A stretch of 15,947 bases of DNA. Source: JAWBOW01 sp038825775 (GTDB lineage Archaea > Nanobdellota > Nanobdellia > Woesearchaeales > WAPY01). Position 1 is the first letter of the stretch, and every line of letters begins with the position of its first letter. Both the position numbers and the translations under genes were made by a program. This document shows, piece by piece, positions 6,036-12,438 of this stretch. The stretch lies in the NCBI GenBank assembly GCA_038825775.1, contig JAWBOW010000018.1:1-15947 (forward strand), given 5' to 3'. The notes under the pieces are model-generated. The model was not told the DNA's origin. It saw nothing but the letters and a program-made list of their open reading frames with translations, and made no database searches.

Positions 6036-7931
6036 TTATTTCTTTCCCTTTTTGTCTTTCACTTCATAATCTGCATCGTATACTCTTTCGTTATCAGAAC
6101 CGGCATTGCTTTCTTCGCCACTTTCATTTTCCTTGTCGTATTTACTTGAACTTTCTGTTTCTTGTGAGGACTCACTTCCTTTTCTTGAATATAATTCTAT
6201 AGAAATTTCTTGAACAGCTGCTGTTAGTTCATCAATTCTTCTTCTTATGTCGTCAATATTTTTGTTTTCCTTACTTATCTCTTGTTTTAGAGATTCTAGT
6301 TTTTTCTTGACTACATTTATTTTTGATTCTTCTATTTTTGATTCAACGTCTTTTAGAAGTTTCTCTGTCGTATAGATTAAACTGTCTGCTTGGTTTATTG
6401 CTTCTGCTAATTCTCTTCTTTTTTTATCTTCTTGTTCGTGCAATTCTGCTTCTTTTCTCATCCTTTCTATTTCCTCTTCCTTTAGTTTCATAGGTGCGGT
6501 TATTGTTATTTTTTGCTCTCTTCCTGTTCCCAAATCTTTTGCAGAAACGTGTAGTATGCCGTTTGCGTCAATATCAAATGTTACTTCTATTTGTGGTACT
6601 CCTCTTGGTGCTGGTGGTATTCCAACTAAATCAAACTGTCCTAGTAATTTATTATCAGCAGCCATTGGCCTTTCTCCTTGGAATACTCTTATAGAAACAG
6701 CAGTTTGATAATCAGAAGCAGTGCTAAATATTTGGGATTTTCTAACAGGTATTGTTGTGTTTCTTTCAATGAGTTTTGTGAATATTCCGCCTAAAGTTTC
6801 AATTCCCAAACTAAGTGGTGTTACATCCAACAGTAATATGTCCTTTACTTCTCCTGCTAAGATTCCTCCTTGGATTGCTGCTCCCATTGCAACACACTCC
6901 ATAGGATCAACCCCTCTCTCTATTTTCTTGCCAACATACTCTTCAACAAATCTTTGAACTATTGGCATTCTTGTGGGTCCTCCTACTAAAATCACTTTAT
7001 CAATGTCTTTTGGTTCTAAATTTGCATCTTTTAATGCCCTTTCTAAAGGACCTTTACACCTATCAATTATTGGTTTTACAAGTTGTTCAAGTTTTGCCCT
7101 TGTTATTTTCATTACCAAATGTTTTGGTCCTTCTTTTGTTGCTGTTATGAATGGAAGGTTTATTTCTGTTTCTAAAACAGAACTAAGTTCTATTTTTGCT
7201 TTTTCAACAGCTTCTCTTAATCTTGTCATTGCTGTTTTGTCTTTTGTTAAATCAACACCTTCTTGTTTTTTGAATTCTTCAACAACATAATTTAACAAGG
7301 CTTCGTCCATGTCTCTTCCACCAAGTTGTGTGTCTCCAGATGTTGCTTTAACTTCAAATACTCCGTCTCCAAATTCCATGATTGTTACATCAAGAGTTCC
7401 TCCTCCAAGATCAAAGACAAGTATTTTTAGTTCTTGATCTGCTTTGTCAAGCCCGTAAGCCAAGCAAGCTGCTGTTGGTTCATTTATTATTCTAACAACA
7501 TCCAAGCCCGCGATTGTTCCTGCGTCTTTTGTTGCTTGTCTTTGATTATCATCAAAGTAAGCAGGAACGGTTATAACTGCTTTTTTTATAGGCATTCCTA
7601 AGAATTCTTCAGCATCCCTTTTTATTTTTTGTAATATAAATGCTGATATTTGTTGGGGAGTATATTCTTTATCAAATATTTTGTATTTGTAAGTTGTTCC
7701 CATTTTTCTCTTTACTCCTGTTATTGTGTTCTCTGGATTGCTAACTGCTTGTCTTCGTGCTGGTTCTCCAACTAATATTTGTCCATCTTTTGTAAATGCA
7801 ACTACGCTTGGAACTGTTTTTCCAGCGTAGGTTGGACCTTCTGCACTTGGTATTATGACTGGTTTTCCAGCTTCAAGAACAGCAGCACAACTGTTTGAAG
7901 TTCCTAGGTCTATTCCGATTATCTTTTCCAT
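6036..7931 (-). CDS. dnaK: Chaperone DnaK (Hsp70)
   Basis: DnaK is the ATP-driven Hsp70 that binds exposed hydrophobic peptides with DnaJ and GrpE as partners. Numbered from the ATG at 7931 (631 residues), the N-terminal ATPase domain shows GIDLGTSNSC (6-15), FDLGGGTLDV (173-182) and LVGGPTRMP (316-324). The interdomain linker is DILLLDVTPLSLG (364-376). The peptide-binding domain contains ERNTTIPVRKSQIF and FDIDANGILHVSAKD. A helical lid follows, then a Ser/Glu-rich tail ending KDKKGKK. The about 23-residue ATPase insert of proteobacterial DnaK is absent (KRKMGTTYKYKIFDKEYTPQQ), as in Gram-positive and archaeal Hsp70s. The start is the ATG with Shine-Dalgarno GGGGTGA five bases before it; an in-frame GTG at 7940 lies inside that site and is unlikely to be used. 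Confidence 0.98.
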   Translation of the reverse strand: MEKIIGIDLGTSNSCAAVLEAGKPVIIPSAEGPTYAGKTVPSVVAFTKDGQILVGEPARRQAVSNPENTITGVKRKMGTTYKYKIFDKEYTPQQISAFILQKIKRDAEEFLGMPIKKAVITVPAYFDDNQRQATKDAGTIAGLDVVRIINEPTAACLAYGLDKADQELKILVFDLGGGTLDVTIMEFGDGVFEVKATSGDTQLGGRDMDEALLNYVVEEFKKQEGVDLTKDKTAMTRLREAVEKAKIELSSVLETEINLPFITATKEGPKHLVMKITRAKLEQLVKPIIDRCKGPLERALKDANLEPKDIDKVILVGGPTRMPIVQRFVEEYVGKKIERGVDPMECVAMGAAIQGGILAGEVKDILLLDVTPLSLGIETLGGIFTKLIERNTTIPVRKSQIFSTASDYQTAVSIRVFQGERPMAADNKLLGQFDLVGIPPAPRGVPQIEVTFDIDANGILHVSAKDLGTGREQKITITAPMKLKEEEIERMRKEAELHEQEDKKRRELAEAINQADSLIYTTEKLLKDVESKIEESKINVVKKKLESLKQEISKENKNIDDIRRRIDELTAAVQEISIELYSRKGSESSQETESSSKYDKENESGEESNAGSDNERVYDADYEVKDKKGKK

Positions 7932-7936
7932 AATAA

Positions 7937-7943
7937 TCACCCC
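7937..7943 (-). promoter_or_regulatory. Shine-Dalgarno site of dnaK
   Basis: The minus strand reads GGGGTGA, 5 nt before the ATG at 7931. It decides the start codon, because the upstream in-frame GTG (7940) is part of the site itself. Confidence 0.8.
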
Positions 7944-7976
7944 TGTTCTTGAATTGTGAATTTTTGTTTTTGTTAT

Positions 7977-7984
7977 GATTTAAA
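7977..7984 (-). promoter_or_regulatory. Possible internal dnaK promoter
   Basis: The minus strand reads TTTAAATC, about 50 nt upstream of the dnaK ATG. This predicts a transcription start near 7955 and a leader of roughly 24 nt that contains the Shine-Dalgarno site. The element is flanked by a 7-bp inverted repeat, TTATGAT (7973-7979) and ATCATAA (7987-7993), which could be an operator or chance. Confidence 0.4.
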
Positions 7985-8001
7985 GGATCATAAAAAAGAA
8001 A

Positions 8002-8349
8002 TTAATCTTTTCTTAGTGCTTCCTTTCTTAATTCTTCAACTCTCTTTTCTGTTAATACTTTTTTGCCTTCTCTGTTTTCGTAAGGGGTTACCTTAACAAC
8101 TTCTAATAGTTTTACTAATCTGTTTATGTTAAAGTTGTCATAGGGTTTTAATGATCCCAGTGCTTCATACAAGTTGTAATCGTGAGTTGTAAGTTCTAAC
8201 TCTGTGCCTCTGCAGGTTATTAGGGTGTCAATGTAATCGTCAGTGTTCAAAAAATACTTTAACAGGGTTACTGAATTCAAAAATATCCTCTGCTTTTCTC
8301 TTGGTCCTTCAAAATATTCTGTAGAGTTATCATTTATTGGTATTTTCAT
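8002..8349 (-). CDS. Small protein, possibly a truncated PIN-like domain
   Basis: A 115-residue protein without certain family. Its first part, RIFLNSVTLLKYFL (21-34) followed by ELELTTHDYNLYEALGSL (50-67), resembles the first half of PIN ribonuclease domains. In these a strand ends in an Asp, and a later helix carries a conserved Glu (here Glu62). The expected first catalytic Asp is Asn25. The later acidic motifs of PIN domains are missing, because the protein ends after the helix VEELRKEALRKD. If PIN-related, it is therefore probably not a nuclease. It lies between the ykgJ-like gene (74 nt upstream) and dnaK (70 nt downstream), all co-directional. The ATG at 8349 has a Shine-Dalgarno GAGGT at 8354-8358. 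The fold proposal is weak; the gene itself is well supported. Confidence 0.7.
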   Translation of the reverse strand: MKIPINDNSTEYFEGPREKQRIFLNSVTLLKYFLNTDDYIDTLITCRGTELELTTHDYNLYEALGSLKPYDNFNINRLVKLLEVVKVTPYENREGKKVLTEKRVEELRKEALRKD

Positions 8350-8353
8350 TTTA

Positions 8354-8358
8354 ACCTC
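8354..8358 (-). promoter_or_regulatory. Shine-Dalgarno site of the small PIN-like gene
   Basis: The minus strand reads GAGGT, 4 nt before the ATG at 8349. Upstream of it the leader (8361-8423) is almost only A with scattered T on the coding strand, arranged as repeats of A5-7T. Confidence 0.6.
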
Positions 8359-8360
8359 GC

Positions 8361-8423
8361 ATTAATTTTTTTATTTTTTTGTTTTTTTGATTTTTTATTT
8401 TTTATTCCTTATTTTTTATTTTT
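8361..8423. repeat. Low-complexity A/T leader tract
   Basis: Between the ykgJ-like stop and the next gene, the plus strand is a run of T5-T8 blocks separated by single A, G or CC. The mRNA from the minus strand would be strongly poly-A-like. It holds no gene. It could be slippage-prone, or act as an unstructured leader. Confidence 0.55.
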
Positions 8424-8996
8424 TTATTTTAGTATGCTTTTCATTAACTCTTTTAGTTGTTCTATGTTTATTTGAGTTTTATTCAAAAGTTCAAAATTCA
8501 TTATTTTGTTAAGTTTTTCTTCATCAACAAGTTCGTTTAATTTTGCTCCTGGAATTGGTTCGTTGTATTTTATAAAATGTGCCCATTGTCTTATTGCTTC
8601 CGGATCTTCCTTGTCTAAAACATAATTTAAAAAATACCATTGTATTATCTCGGTTGAGTAGGGTTTACAATTTACAACTCTGCAAAAGAGTGGTTTTACT
8701 TCATGGATTAAGCATCCTTTTTCTTCTTCATAAAAAACACAGGGCCCTGTTGGAATTTTGTTATTCTTTTTTTGGTTTTTTGTTTTTGTTTTTAGTATTT
8801 CTTTGTTGAATAAAGTTGTTTTTTCAAGATAATTTTTTAATAATTCTTCCTCTGAGATTTTTAGATATTCTGCAATTGTTTTTGTTTCTTCGTTTAATAC
8901 AAAACCCTGTCCGTTTTTACAGCAATTTCCACAGTTTTTGCAATTTGAACTAAGCATTAAAATGTTTTTTAGGGGAGTTTTTTTTGAGATTAACAT
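8424..8996 (-). CDS. YkgJ-family cysteine-cluster protein
   Basis: The YkgJ family (annotated in databases as putative Zn/Fe-chelating) has two groups of cysteines and no firmly known activity. Here the first is CKNCGNCC (19-26; Cys19, 22, 25, 26). The second group is GPCVFYEEEKGCLIHEVKPLFCRVVNC, with Cys86, Cys95, Cys105 and Cys110. All eight expected ligands are present, so the metal site should be intact. The C-terminal 80 residues are helical and unrecognised. The ATG at 8996 overlaps the grpE stop by 7 nt, which points to translational coupling and one transcript. Met14 (MLSSNCKNC) is an alternative start. A redox or metal-sensing job beside the stress chaperones is only an inference from position. 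Confidence 0.88.
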   Translation of the reverse strand: MLISKKTPLKNILMLSSNCKNCGNCCKNGQGFVLNEETKTIAEYLKISEEELLKNYLEKTTLFNKEILKTKTKNQKKNNKIPTGPCVFYEEEKGCLIHEVKPLFCRVVNCKPYSTEIIQWYFLNYVLDKEDPEAIRQWAHFIKYNEPIPGAKLNELVDEEKLNKIMNFELLNKTQINIEQLKELMKSILK

Positions 8997-9628
8997 TTTT
9001 TGTTCTCCTGTTCGTTGACTAAATTTTTATTTGATTTGCTTGATTGCTCTTCTATTTTTCTTCCTAAACTTATTTTTACTTTCGCTGTTCTTAAAACAAA
9101 ACCATTTAATAAATAGCCCTTTTGAAATTCCTCAATTATTGTGTCCTTTTCTATTTCTGAGTCCTCTGTCATCAAAACTTCATGATATAAAGGATTAAAT
9201 TTTTCACCAAGTGCTTTTATTTCACTTACGCCATGATTTTTAAGTAAATTGTAAAGTTGAGCATAAATTAATTCAACTCCACTTTTAAAGTTTTTTAAAT
9301 CAGCGGTGTTTTTTAATGCGATTTCAAAACTATCAAGCACAGGTAGTAATTCTTTTATGAATTCTTTAAGCACTATGCTGTTTGTTTGCTCTTTATCCTT
9401 TTCAACTCTTTTCTTATAATTCTCAAATTCTGCTTGTAATCTTTTTAAGTGGTTTATTAATTCTTCTATTTCTTTGTCCTTTTCTTCAATAAGTTTTTTT
9501 AGGGCTTCTAAATTATCATTACTGCTTTTACTGTTTTCTTCTTTAACTTCAATACCTTTTTCTTCTGTTTTGTTTTCTTCTGATTTTTTTCCGTGTTCTT
9601 CCTTAATATTTGAATTGTGTTTTTGCAT
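8990..9628 (-). CDS. grpE: GrpE, nucleotide exchange factor of DnaK
   Basis: GrpE is the dimeric factor that releases ADP from DnaK. This 212-residue protein has a charged disordered N-terminus (1-40) and a long coiled coil (40-90, containing RLQAEFENYKKR at 63-74). The core motifs are LLPVLDSFEIAL (94-105), GVELIYAQLYNLLKNHGV (117-134), FNPLYHEVL (144-152) and FQKGYLLNGFVLRTAKVKIS (168-187). The last is the family signature in the beta domain that contacts DnaK. A short Lys/Asn/Glu-rich tail follows. It is 33 nt downstream of hsp20 and overlaps the ykgJ-like gene. No Shine-Dalgarno site precedes the ATG at 9628; the leader is A/T only. Bacterial-type family, co-acquired with dnaK and dnaJ in archaea. 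Confidence 0.96.
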   Translation of the reverse strand: MQKHNSNIKEEHGKKSEENKTEEKGIEVKEENSKSSNDNLEALKKLIEEKDKEIEELINHLKRLQAEFENYKKRVEKDKEQTNSIVLKEFIKELLPVLDSFEIALKNTADLKNFKSGVELIYAQLYNLLKNHGVSEIKALGEKFNPLYHEVLMTEDSEIEKDTIIEEFQKGYLLNGFVLRTAKVKISLGRKIEEQSSKSNKNLVNEQENKKC

Positions 9629-9661
9629 TTTAAAAAAAAATAAAAAAATTATTTTAGGATT

Positions 9662-10114
9662 TTATTTTATGTTTATACGTTTTTTCTTTTTATCTTCTGT
9701 TTTTTGTGATTTTGGCATCTCAACTTTTAATATTCCATTCTGCAACTCTGCTTTTGTCTTATCAGGGATCACCTCTGTTGGTAATGGTAATCTTCTATAA
9801 AATCCATGTCTCTTTGATTCATATACATAGTATCCCTTTTTCTTTACTTCCTTTTCTAACTTTTTGTCAATCTTAAGTTCAATTTCGTTTTCTGTTACGT
9901 TTAATTCTATATCGTTTTTATCTACTCCTGGAACTTCAAATTCTGCTATCACTGCATTATCTGTTTCATAAATATTAGTTGCTGGGTGTCTATACTCCAT
10001 TATATCTTGTGTTCCTAATCTAGGGGATGGTAAAAGTTCTCTTGAAGGCATTAATTCCCTAAATAACCTGTCCATTTCGAGTTGTATTCTTCTAAGCTCA
10101 TCAAAGATGTCCAT
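9662..10114 (-). CDS. hsp20: Small heat-shock protein (Hsp20 / alpha-crystallin)
   Basis: Hsp20 proteins form oligomers that hold unfolding proteins without ATP. From the ATG at 10114 the protein has 150 residues. A helical N-terminus (MDIFDELRRIQLEMDRLF) is followed by an alpha-crystallin domain from about residue 45. That domain includes FEVPGVDKNDIEL and the signature AELQNGILKVEMPK. The C-terminal tail holds an I-x-I oligomerisation motif (RINIK). The in-frame GTG at 10123 lies in a perfect Shine-Dalgarno (AAAGGAGGTG, 10121-10130 on the minus strand), so the ATG six bases after that site is the true start. It is first in the minus-strand chaperone run and has a promoter with a perfect inverted repeat, suggesting heat-regulated expression of the cluster. 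Confidence 0.96.
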   Translation of the reverse strand: MDIFDELRRIQLEMDRLFRELMPSRELLPSPRLGTQDIMEYRHPATNIYETDNAVIAEFEVPGVDKNDIELNVTENEIELKIDKKLEKEVKKKGYYVYESKRHGFYRRLPLPTEVIPDKTKAELQNGILKVEMPKSQKTEDKKKKRINIK

Positions 10115-10120
10115 TTTTAC

Positions 10121-10130
10121 CACCTCCTTT
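10121..10130 (-). promoter_or_regulatory. Strong Shine-Dalgarno site of hsp20
   Basis: The minus strand reads AAAGGAGGTG, 6 nt before the ATG at 10114. It is the best ribosome-binding site in the window and rules out the upstream in-frame GTG as start. Confidence 0.85.
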
Positions 10131-10141
10131 TCTTAATTTTT

Positions 10142-10180
10142 AGTTTATTTAAAATCAACAAATAATATTTTAAATAAACT
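10142..10180. promoter_or_regulatory. Perfect 14-bp inverted repeat, candidate hsp20 operator
   Basis: AGTTTATTTAAAAT (10142-10155) is the exact reverse complement of ATTTTAAATAAACT (10167-10180), with an 11-nt spacer. A minus-strand TATA box at 10181-10188 would place the transcription start at about 10157, inside the spacer. The dyad therefore covers the start region, where a dimeric repressor would block RNA polymerase. Alternatively, the ATG-proximal arm may itself be a TATA box. The arms differ from the bacterial CIRCE element in sequence and length. Confidence 0.6.
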
Positions 10181-10188
10181 TATATAAA
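10181..10188 (-). promoter_or_regulatory. hsp20 promoter, TATA box
   Basis: The minus strand reads TTTATATA directly upstream of the inverted repeat. A start about 25 nt downstream gives a leader near 43 nt that contains the Shine-Dalgarno site, in keeping with its strength. Confidence 0.5.
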
Positions 10189-10264
10189 AATTTTACTGTT
10201 ATTTATTTTATATAATAAAAAATATAAATTGTTAAATATAAATCAAAATGTTTAAATTTTTTGT

Positions 10265-10280
10265 AAAGATTTAAATAAGA
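10265..10280 (+). promoter_or_regulatory. Promoter of the CARF-like gene (BRE plus TATA)
   Basis: AAAGATTTAAATAAGA combines a purine-rich BRE with TTTAAATA (10270-10277), whose first base is 33 nt before the ATG at 10303. The same 16 bases occur at 12573-12588, 34 nt before another start codon when measured the same way. Confidence 0.65.
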
Positions 10281-10302
10281 GAAGTTATTCTAAAAAGAAT
10301 AT

Positions 10303-10686
10303 ATGACAACTCTTGTAATTTCTTTAGGTTCTGGAAAAGGAACATGGAACAAAATTATAAACTTAATAAATGCTGAAGATTGGGAGAGCACAATTATTAT
10401 AGGTAATAGTTTTTTCATAGAAAAATTTGAAAGGTTCAAAACAAGAATAAACAAAAAGGTAAAAACAATAAAAATAGATTTTGAGAACAAAAAATATTCT
10501 GAGATTGTAAAACAAATTACATCAGAGTTTTCAAAATTACCTGAGTTCTCTTTTGGCACAGAAGTTGCTTTAAATATAGTTTCTGGAACAGGAAAAGAAC
10601 ACGCTGCAATAATCTCCTCACTTTTAAAATCAGGTTTGGGAATAAGATTAGTTGATTTTGAGGAAAACCAAACAAAAGAGATTTAA
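10303..10686 (+). CDS. Small Rossmann-like protein resembling a CARF domain
   Basis: A 127-residue protein with alternating strands and helices. The N-terminus TTLVISLGSGKGTW (2-15) is a strand and Gly-rich loop. STIIIGNSF (29-37) and VKTIKIDF (53-60) look like further strands. EVALNIVSGTGKEHAAIISSLLKSG (87-111) resembles the CARF segment in which a strand is followed by a Gly-Gly-Thr-Lys-like loop and a helix. CARF domains bind cyclic oligonucleotides or other nucleotides and usually carry an effector domain; none is present here. The assignment rests on pattern only. No CRISPR array or cas gene lies in the window. The gene is divergent from hsp20, with the predicted TATA 33 nt before the ATG (leaderless). 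Other Rossmann folds remain possible. Confidence 0.75.
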   Translation: MTTLVISLGSGKGTWNKIINLINAEDWESTIIIGNSFFIEKFERFKTRINKKVKTIKIDFENKKYSEIVKQITSEFSKLPEFSFGTEVALNIVSGTGKEHAAIISSLLKSGLGIRLVDFEENQTKEI

Positions 10687-10969
10687 AACAAAAGATAGAC
10701 AAATAAAAAAGAAATACCAAACATAAAAGAAATAAAAAATTTTGAATTTTTAAATAAGGAAGGTTTAAGTTTGTGATTATTTATTTTTAGGTTTTTATAA
10801 TCAATTAGGTTCTTATAATAAAAGTTTTATAATAAAAGTTTTATTTAGTTTGTGCCCAAAATTTTAATTGTTGTTTTTGCAACTTTTAAATTGTATAAAT
10901 TAGTTCGGTTCTTTATTACTCGGTTTAACTTACTTTTAATTGCTAAAATATTTTATTCAAATTCAATTT
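10687..10969. other. Intergenic region between convergent genes
   Basis: This stretch of about 280 nt holds no supportable ORF. It is A/T-rich and contains a 14-bp tandem duplication (listed separately). A weak stem GTTG/CAAC with a T5 loop (around 10868-10881) could serve in transcript ending for either gene. Confidence 0.5.
10813..10844. repeat. Tandem 14-bp repeat, two copies plus 4 bp
   Basis: TTATAATAAAAGTT occurs at 10813-10826 and again at 10827-10840, followed by TTAT, the start of a third copy. It lies between convergent gene ends and may be a slippage duplication. Confidence 0.7.
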
Positions 10970-12427
10970 TTACATCCTTTTCTCTTCCTCAACTCCCAAC
11001 TTTATTCTCTTAGAATAAACCTTATATTCCTTATTGTTTATCTTGTATTTCACAATTGCTGCAGGTAGTGTAAACCATCCAAGTATTGAGAGTTTTGATT
11101 TTACCTTATAACTTATTATTCTTTCTTCAAATTTGTCAAGCACTCCTAAATCCCACTTTATTATTGTTCCTCTTGAACTTTGCCTTATGACCTTTTCTGG
11201 TTTTAAAGGACCAATGTCAAGTGATTCTTCTATTTCAGCAATATTTGGAAGAGAATCAATCAATTTAACTTCTGAAACATACCTTGGTCCCCTGTTCTTT
11301 ATGTGTAAAACTACTTTTAATTCAGAGATTCCGCCTTCTTTTAACCTTATTATCTTAGCTTTTTTTGTAACTACTATTGGAACCCTAAAAACAAAATAAG
11401 TTATAAGTCCTATGCAAAGTATTATAAAGCCCAAGAACAGAGCAGTATAATTTTCCTTTATTGTAACGCTTTTTGATTCTAAACTCTTCAAATTCAAATC
11501 CCAAGCAAGGTATTTTGAATTACCTTCTCTTAAGTAATATGCTGTTGGAATAGTTTTTATGAATGAGCCTTCAAAAAGTGAAAGTTTCTTTTTTAAAATG
11601 TAATTTCCAGCTTGATTTCCCTTGTTAGTTACTTTTATTAAAGTTTCTCTTGTTAAAAAACCCTTTTTAATACTTTTTTCTTCTAAGAATTCTGTATATC
11701 CTAAGATTGTATAAGGTTTTTGAAATACTTTTATATCCTCATCATTAGGTGTTGCTAAAGAAACCTTAATTATACTACTCATTGGCTCTTGAAGAGCATC
11801 CATCTTAACTGGTATCTCAAGTCTTTTCCTCTCTAAAGGTCCTAAATTAACAATTAATTTTTCATCAATAAACTCTGATTTTACTTTCAAAATCAAACCC
11901 TTAAAATCAACATTTGCTTTATTCTCAAAATCAACATAGATCTTTGACTCTTTTCTAGGATCAATCTTATCATCAAAATAAATATTCATCCAAATATTAG
12001 CATCATACTGCTCCTTACTAGGCCTTAAAGGAACAACCTTAACAATAAAAGACAAACTTAAAGATTCGCCAGTTCTTGAAGAACTCAACTTCAAATCCAC
12101 CTGATAATTCCCAGGATTAAAATTCTTAAGAGGTTTAAAATACAACAAAACACTATCAGAACTCTTAGCATTAACATGCTTACCAGTAAGATAATCAGAT
12201 AAAGGATCAGAATAAACCCTCCACCTCAAATCATCAAGAGAAGAAAAAGTAAAAACGTCATCTAAAACTTGATTATTAGTAATAGTTACATTAAAAATAG
12301 CTTCCTCAAAAATGCTTATCTCGTTCTTAACAGGAACGACCTTAACAGAAAAACCCTGAGCAAAAACTCCAAAACTAAACAATAAAACAAAAACCATAAT
12401 CAAACTCAAAAAAATTATCCTTTTCAT
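10970..12427 (-). CDS. Secreted/membrane protein with Ig-like repeats and DUF11-like tail
   Basis: A 485-residue envelope protein of unknown role. A signal peptide spans residues 1-23 (basic MKR, hydrophobic core, VFA before the likely cut). Two or three beta-sandwich, Ig/NEW3-like regions follow. The segments FEEAIFNVTITNNQVLDDVF, FNPGNYQVDLKL and RETLIKVTNKGNQAGNYIL are typical of archaeal extracellular proteins that treat 'tension between extra- and conserved' beta repeats. One transmembrane helix lies near residues 330-348 (TALFLGFIILCIGLITYFVF), followed by basic residues. The last 135 residues contain a DUF11-like pattern (LKVVLHIKNRGPRYVSEVKLID), placed in the cytoplasm if the signal peptide sets an N-out topology. 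The ATG at 12427 has Shine-Dalgarno GAGGTGA 4 nt upstream. The coding-strand composition changes within the gene. Confidence 0.85.
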   Translation of the reverse strand: MKRIIFLSLIMVFVLLFSFGVFAQGFSVKVVPVKNEISIFEEAIFNVTITNNQVLDDVFTFSSLDDLRWRVYSDPLSDYLTGKHVNAKSSDSVLLYFKPLKNFNPGNYQVDLKLSSSRTGESLSLSFIVKVVPLRPSKEQYDANIWMNIYFDDKIDPRKESKIYVDFENKANVDFKGLILKVKSEFIDEKLIVNLGPLERKRLEIPVKMDALQEPMSSIIKVSLATPNDEDIKVFQKPYTILGYTEFLEEKSIKKGFLTRETLIKVTNKGNQAGNYILKKKLSLFEGSFIKTIPTAYYLREGNSKYLAWDLNLKSLESKSVTIKENYTALFLGFIILCIGLITYFVFRVPIVVTKKAKIIRLKEGGISELKVVLHIKNRGPRYVSEVKLIDSLPNIAEIEESLDIGPLKPEKVIRQSSRGTIIKWDLGVLDKFEERIISYKVKSKLSILGWFTLPAAIVKYKINNKEYKVYSKRIKLGVEEEKRM

Positions 12428-12431
12428 CCCT

Positions 12432-12438
12432 TCACCTC
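12432..12438 (-). promoter_or_regulatory. Shine-Dalgarno site of the envelope protein gene
   Basis: The minus strand reads GAGGTGA, 4 nt before the ATG at 12427. A TATA-like ATTTTATGTTA lies roughly 30-45 nt further upstream on the minus strand. Both fit a transcript with a short leader. Confidence 0.65.

Noticed and set aside
6494..7290. Several plus-strand ORFs opposite dnaK
   Set aside because: They are antisense to a clearly coding Hsp70 gene, with low-complexity Leu- or Ser-rich translations and no initiation signals.
7932..7940. GTG at 7940 as the dnaK start
   Set aside because: It overlaps the Shine-Dalgarno GGGGTGA; the ATG at 7931 gives the standard MEKIIGIDLGT N-terminus.
10115..10123. 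GTG at 10123 as the hsp20 start
   Set aside because: The GTG is part of the Shine-Dalgarno sequence that serves the ATG at 10114.
10303..10686. A type III CRISPR system around the CARF-like gene
   Set aside because: I saw no direct-repeat array, no cas motifs and no effector domain in the window.
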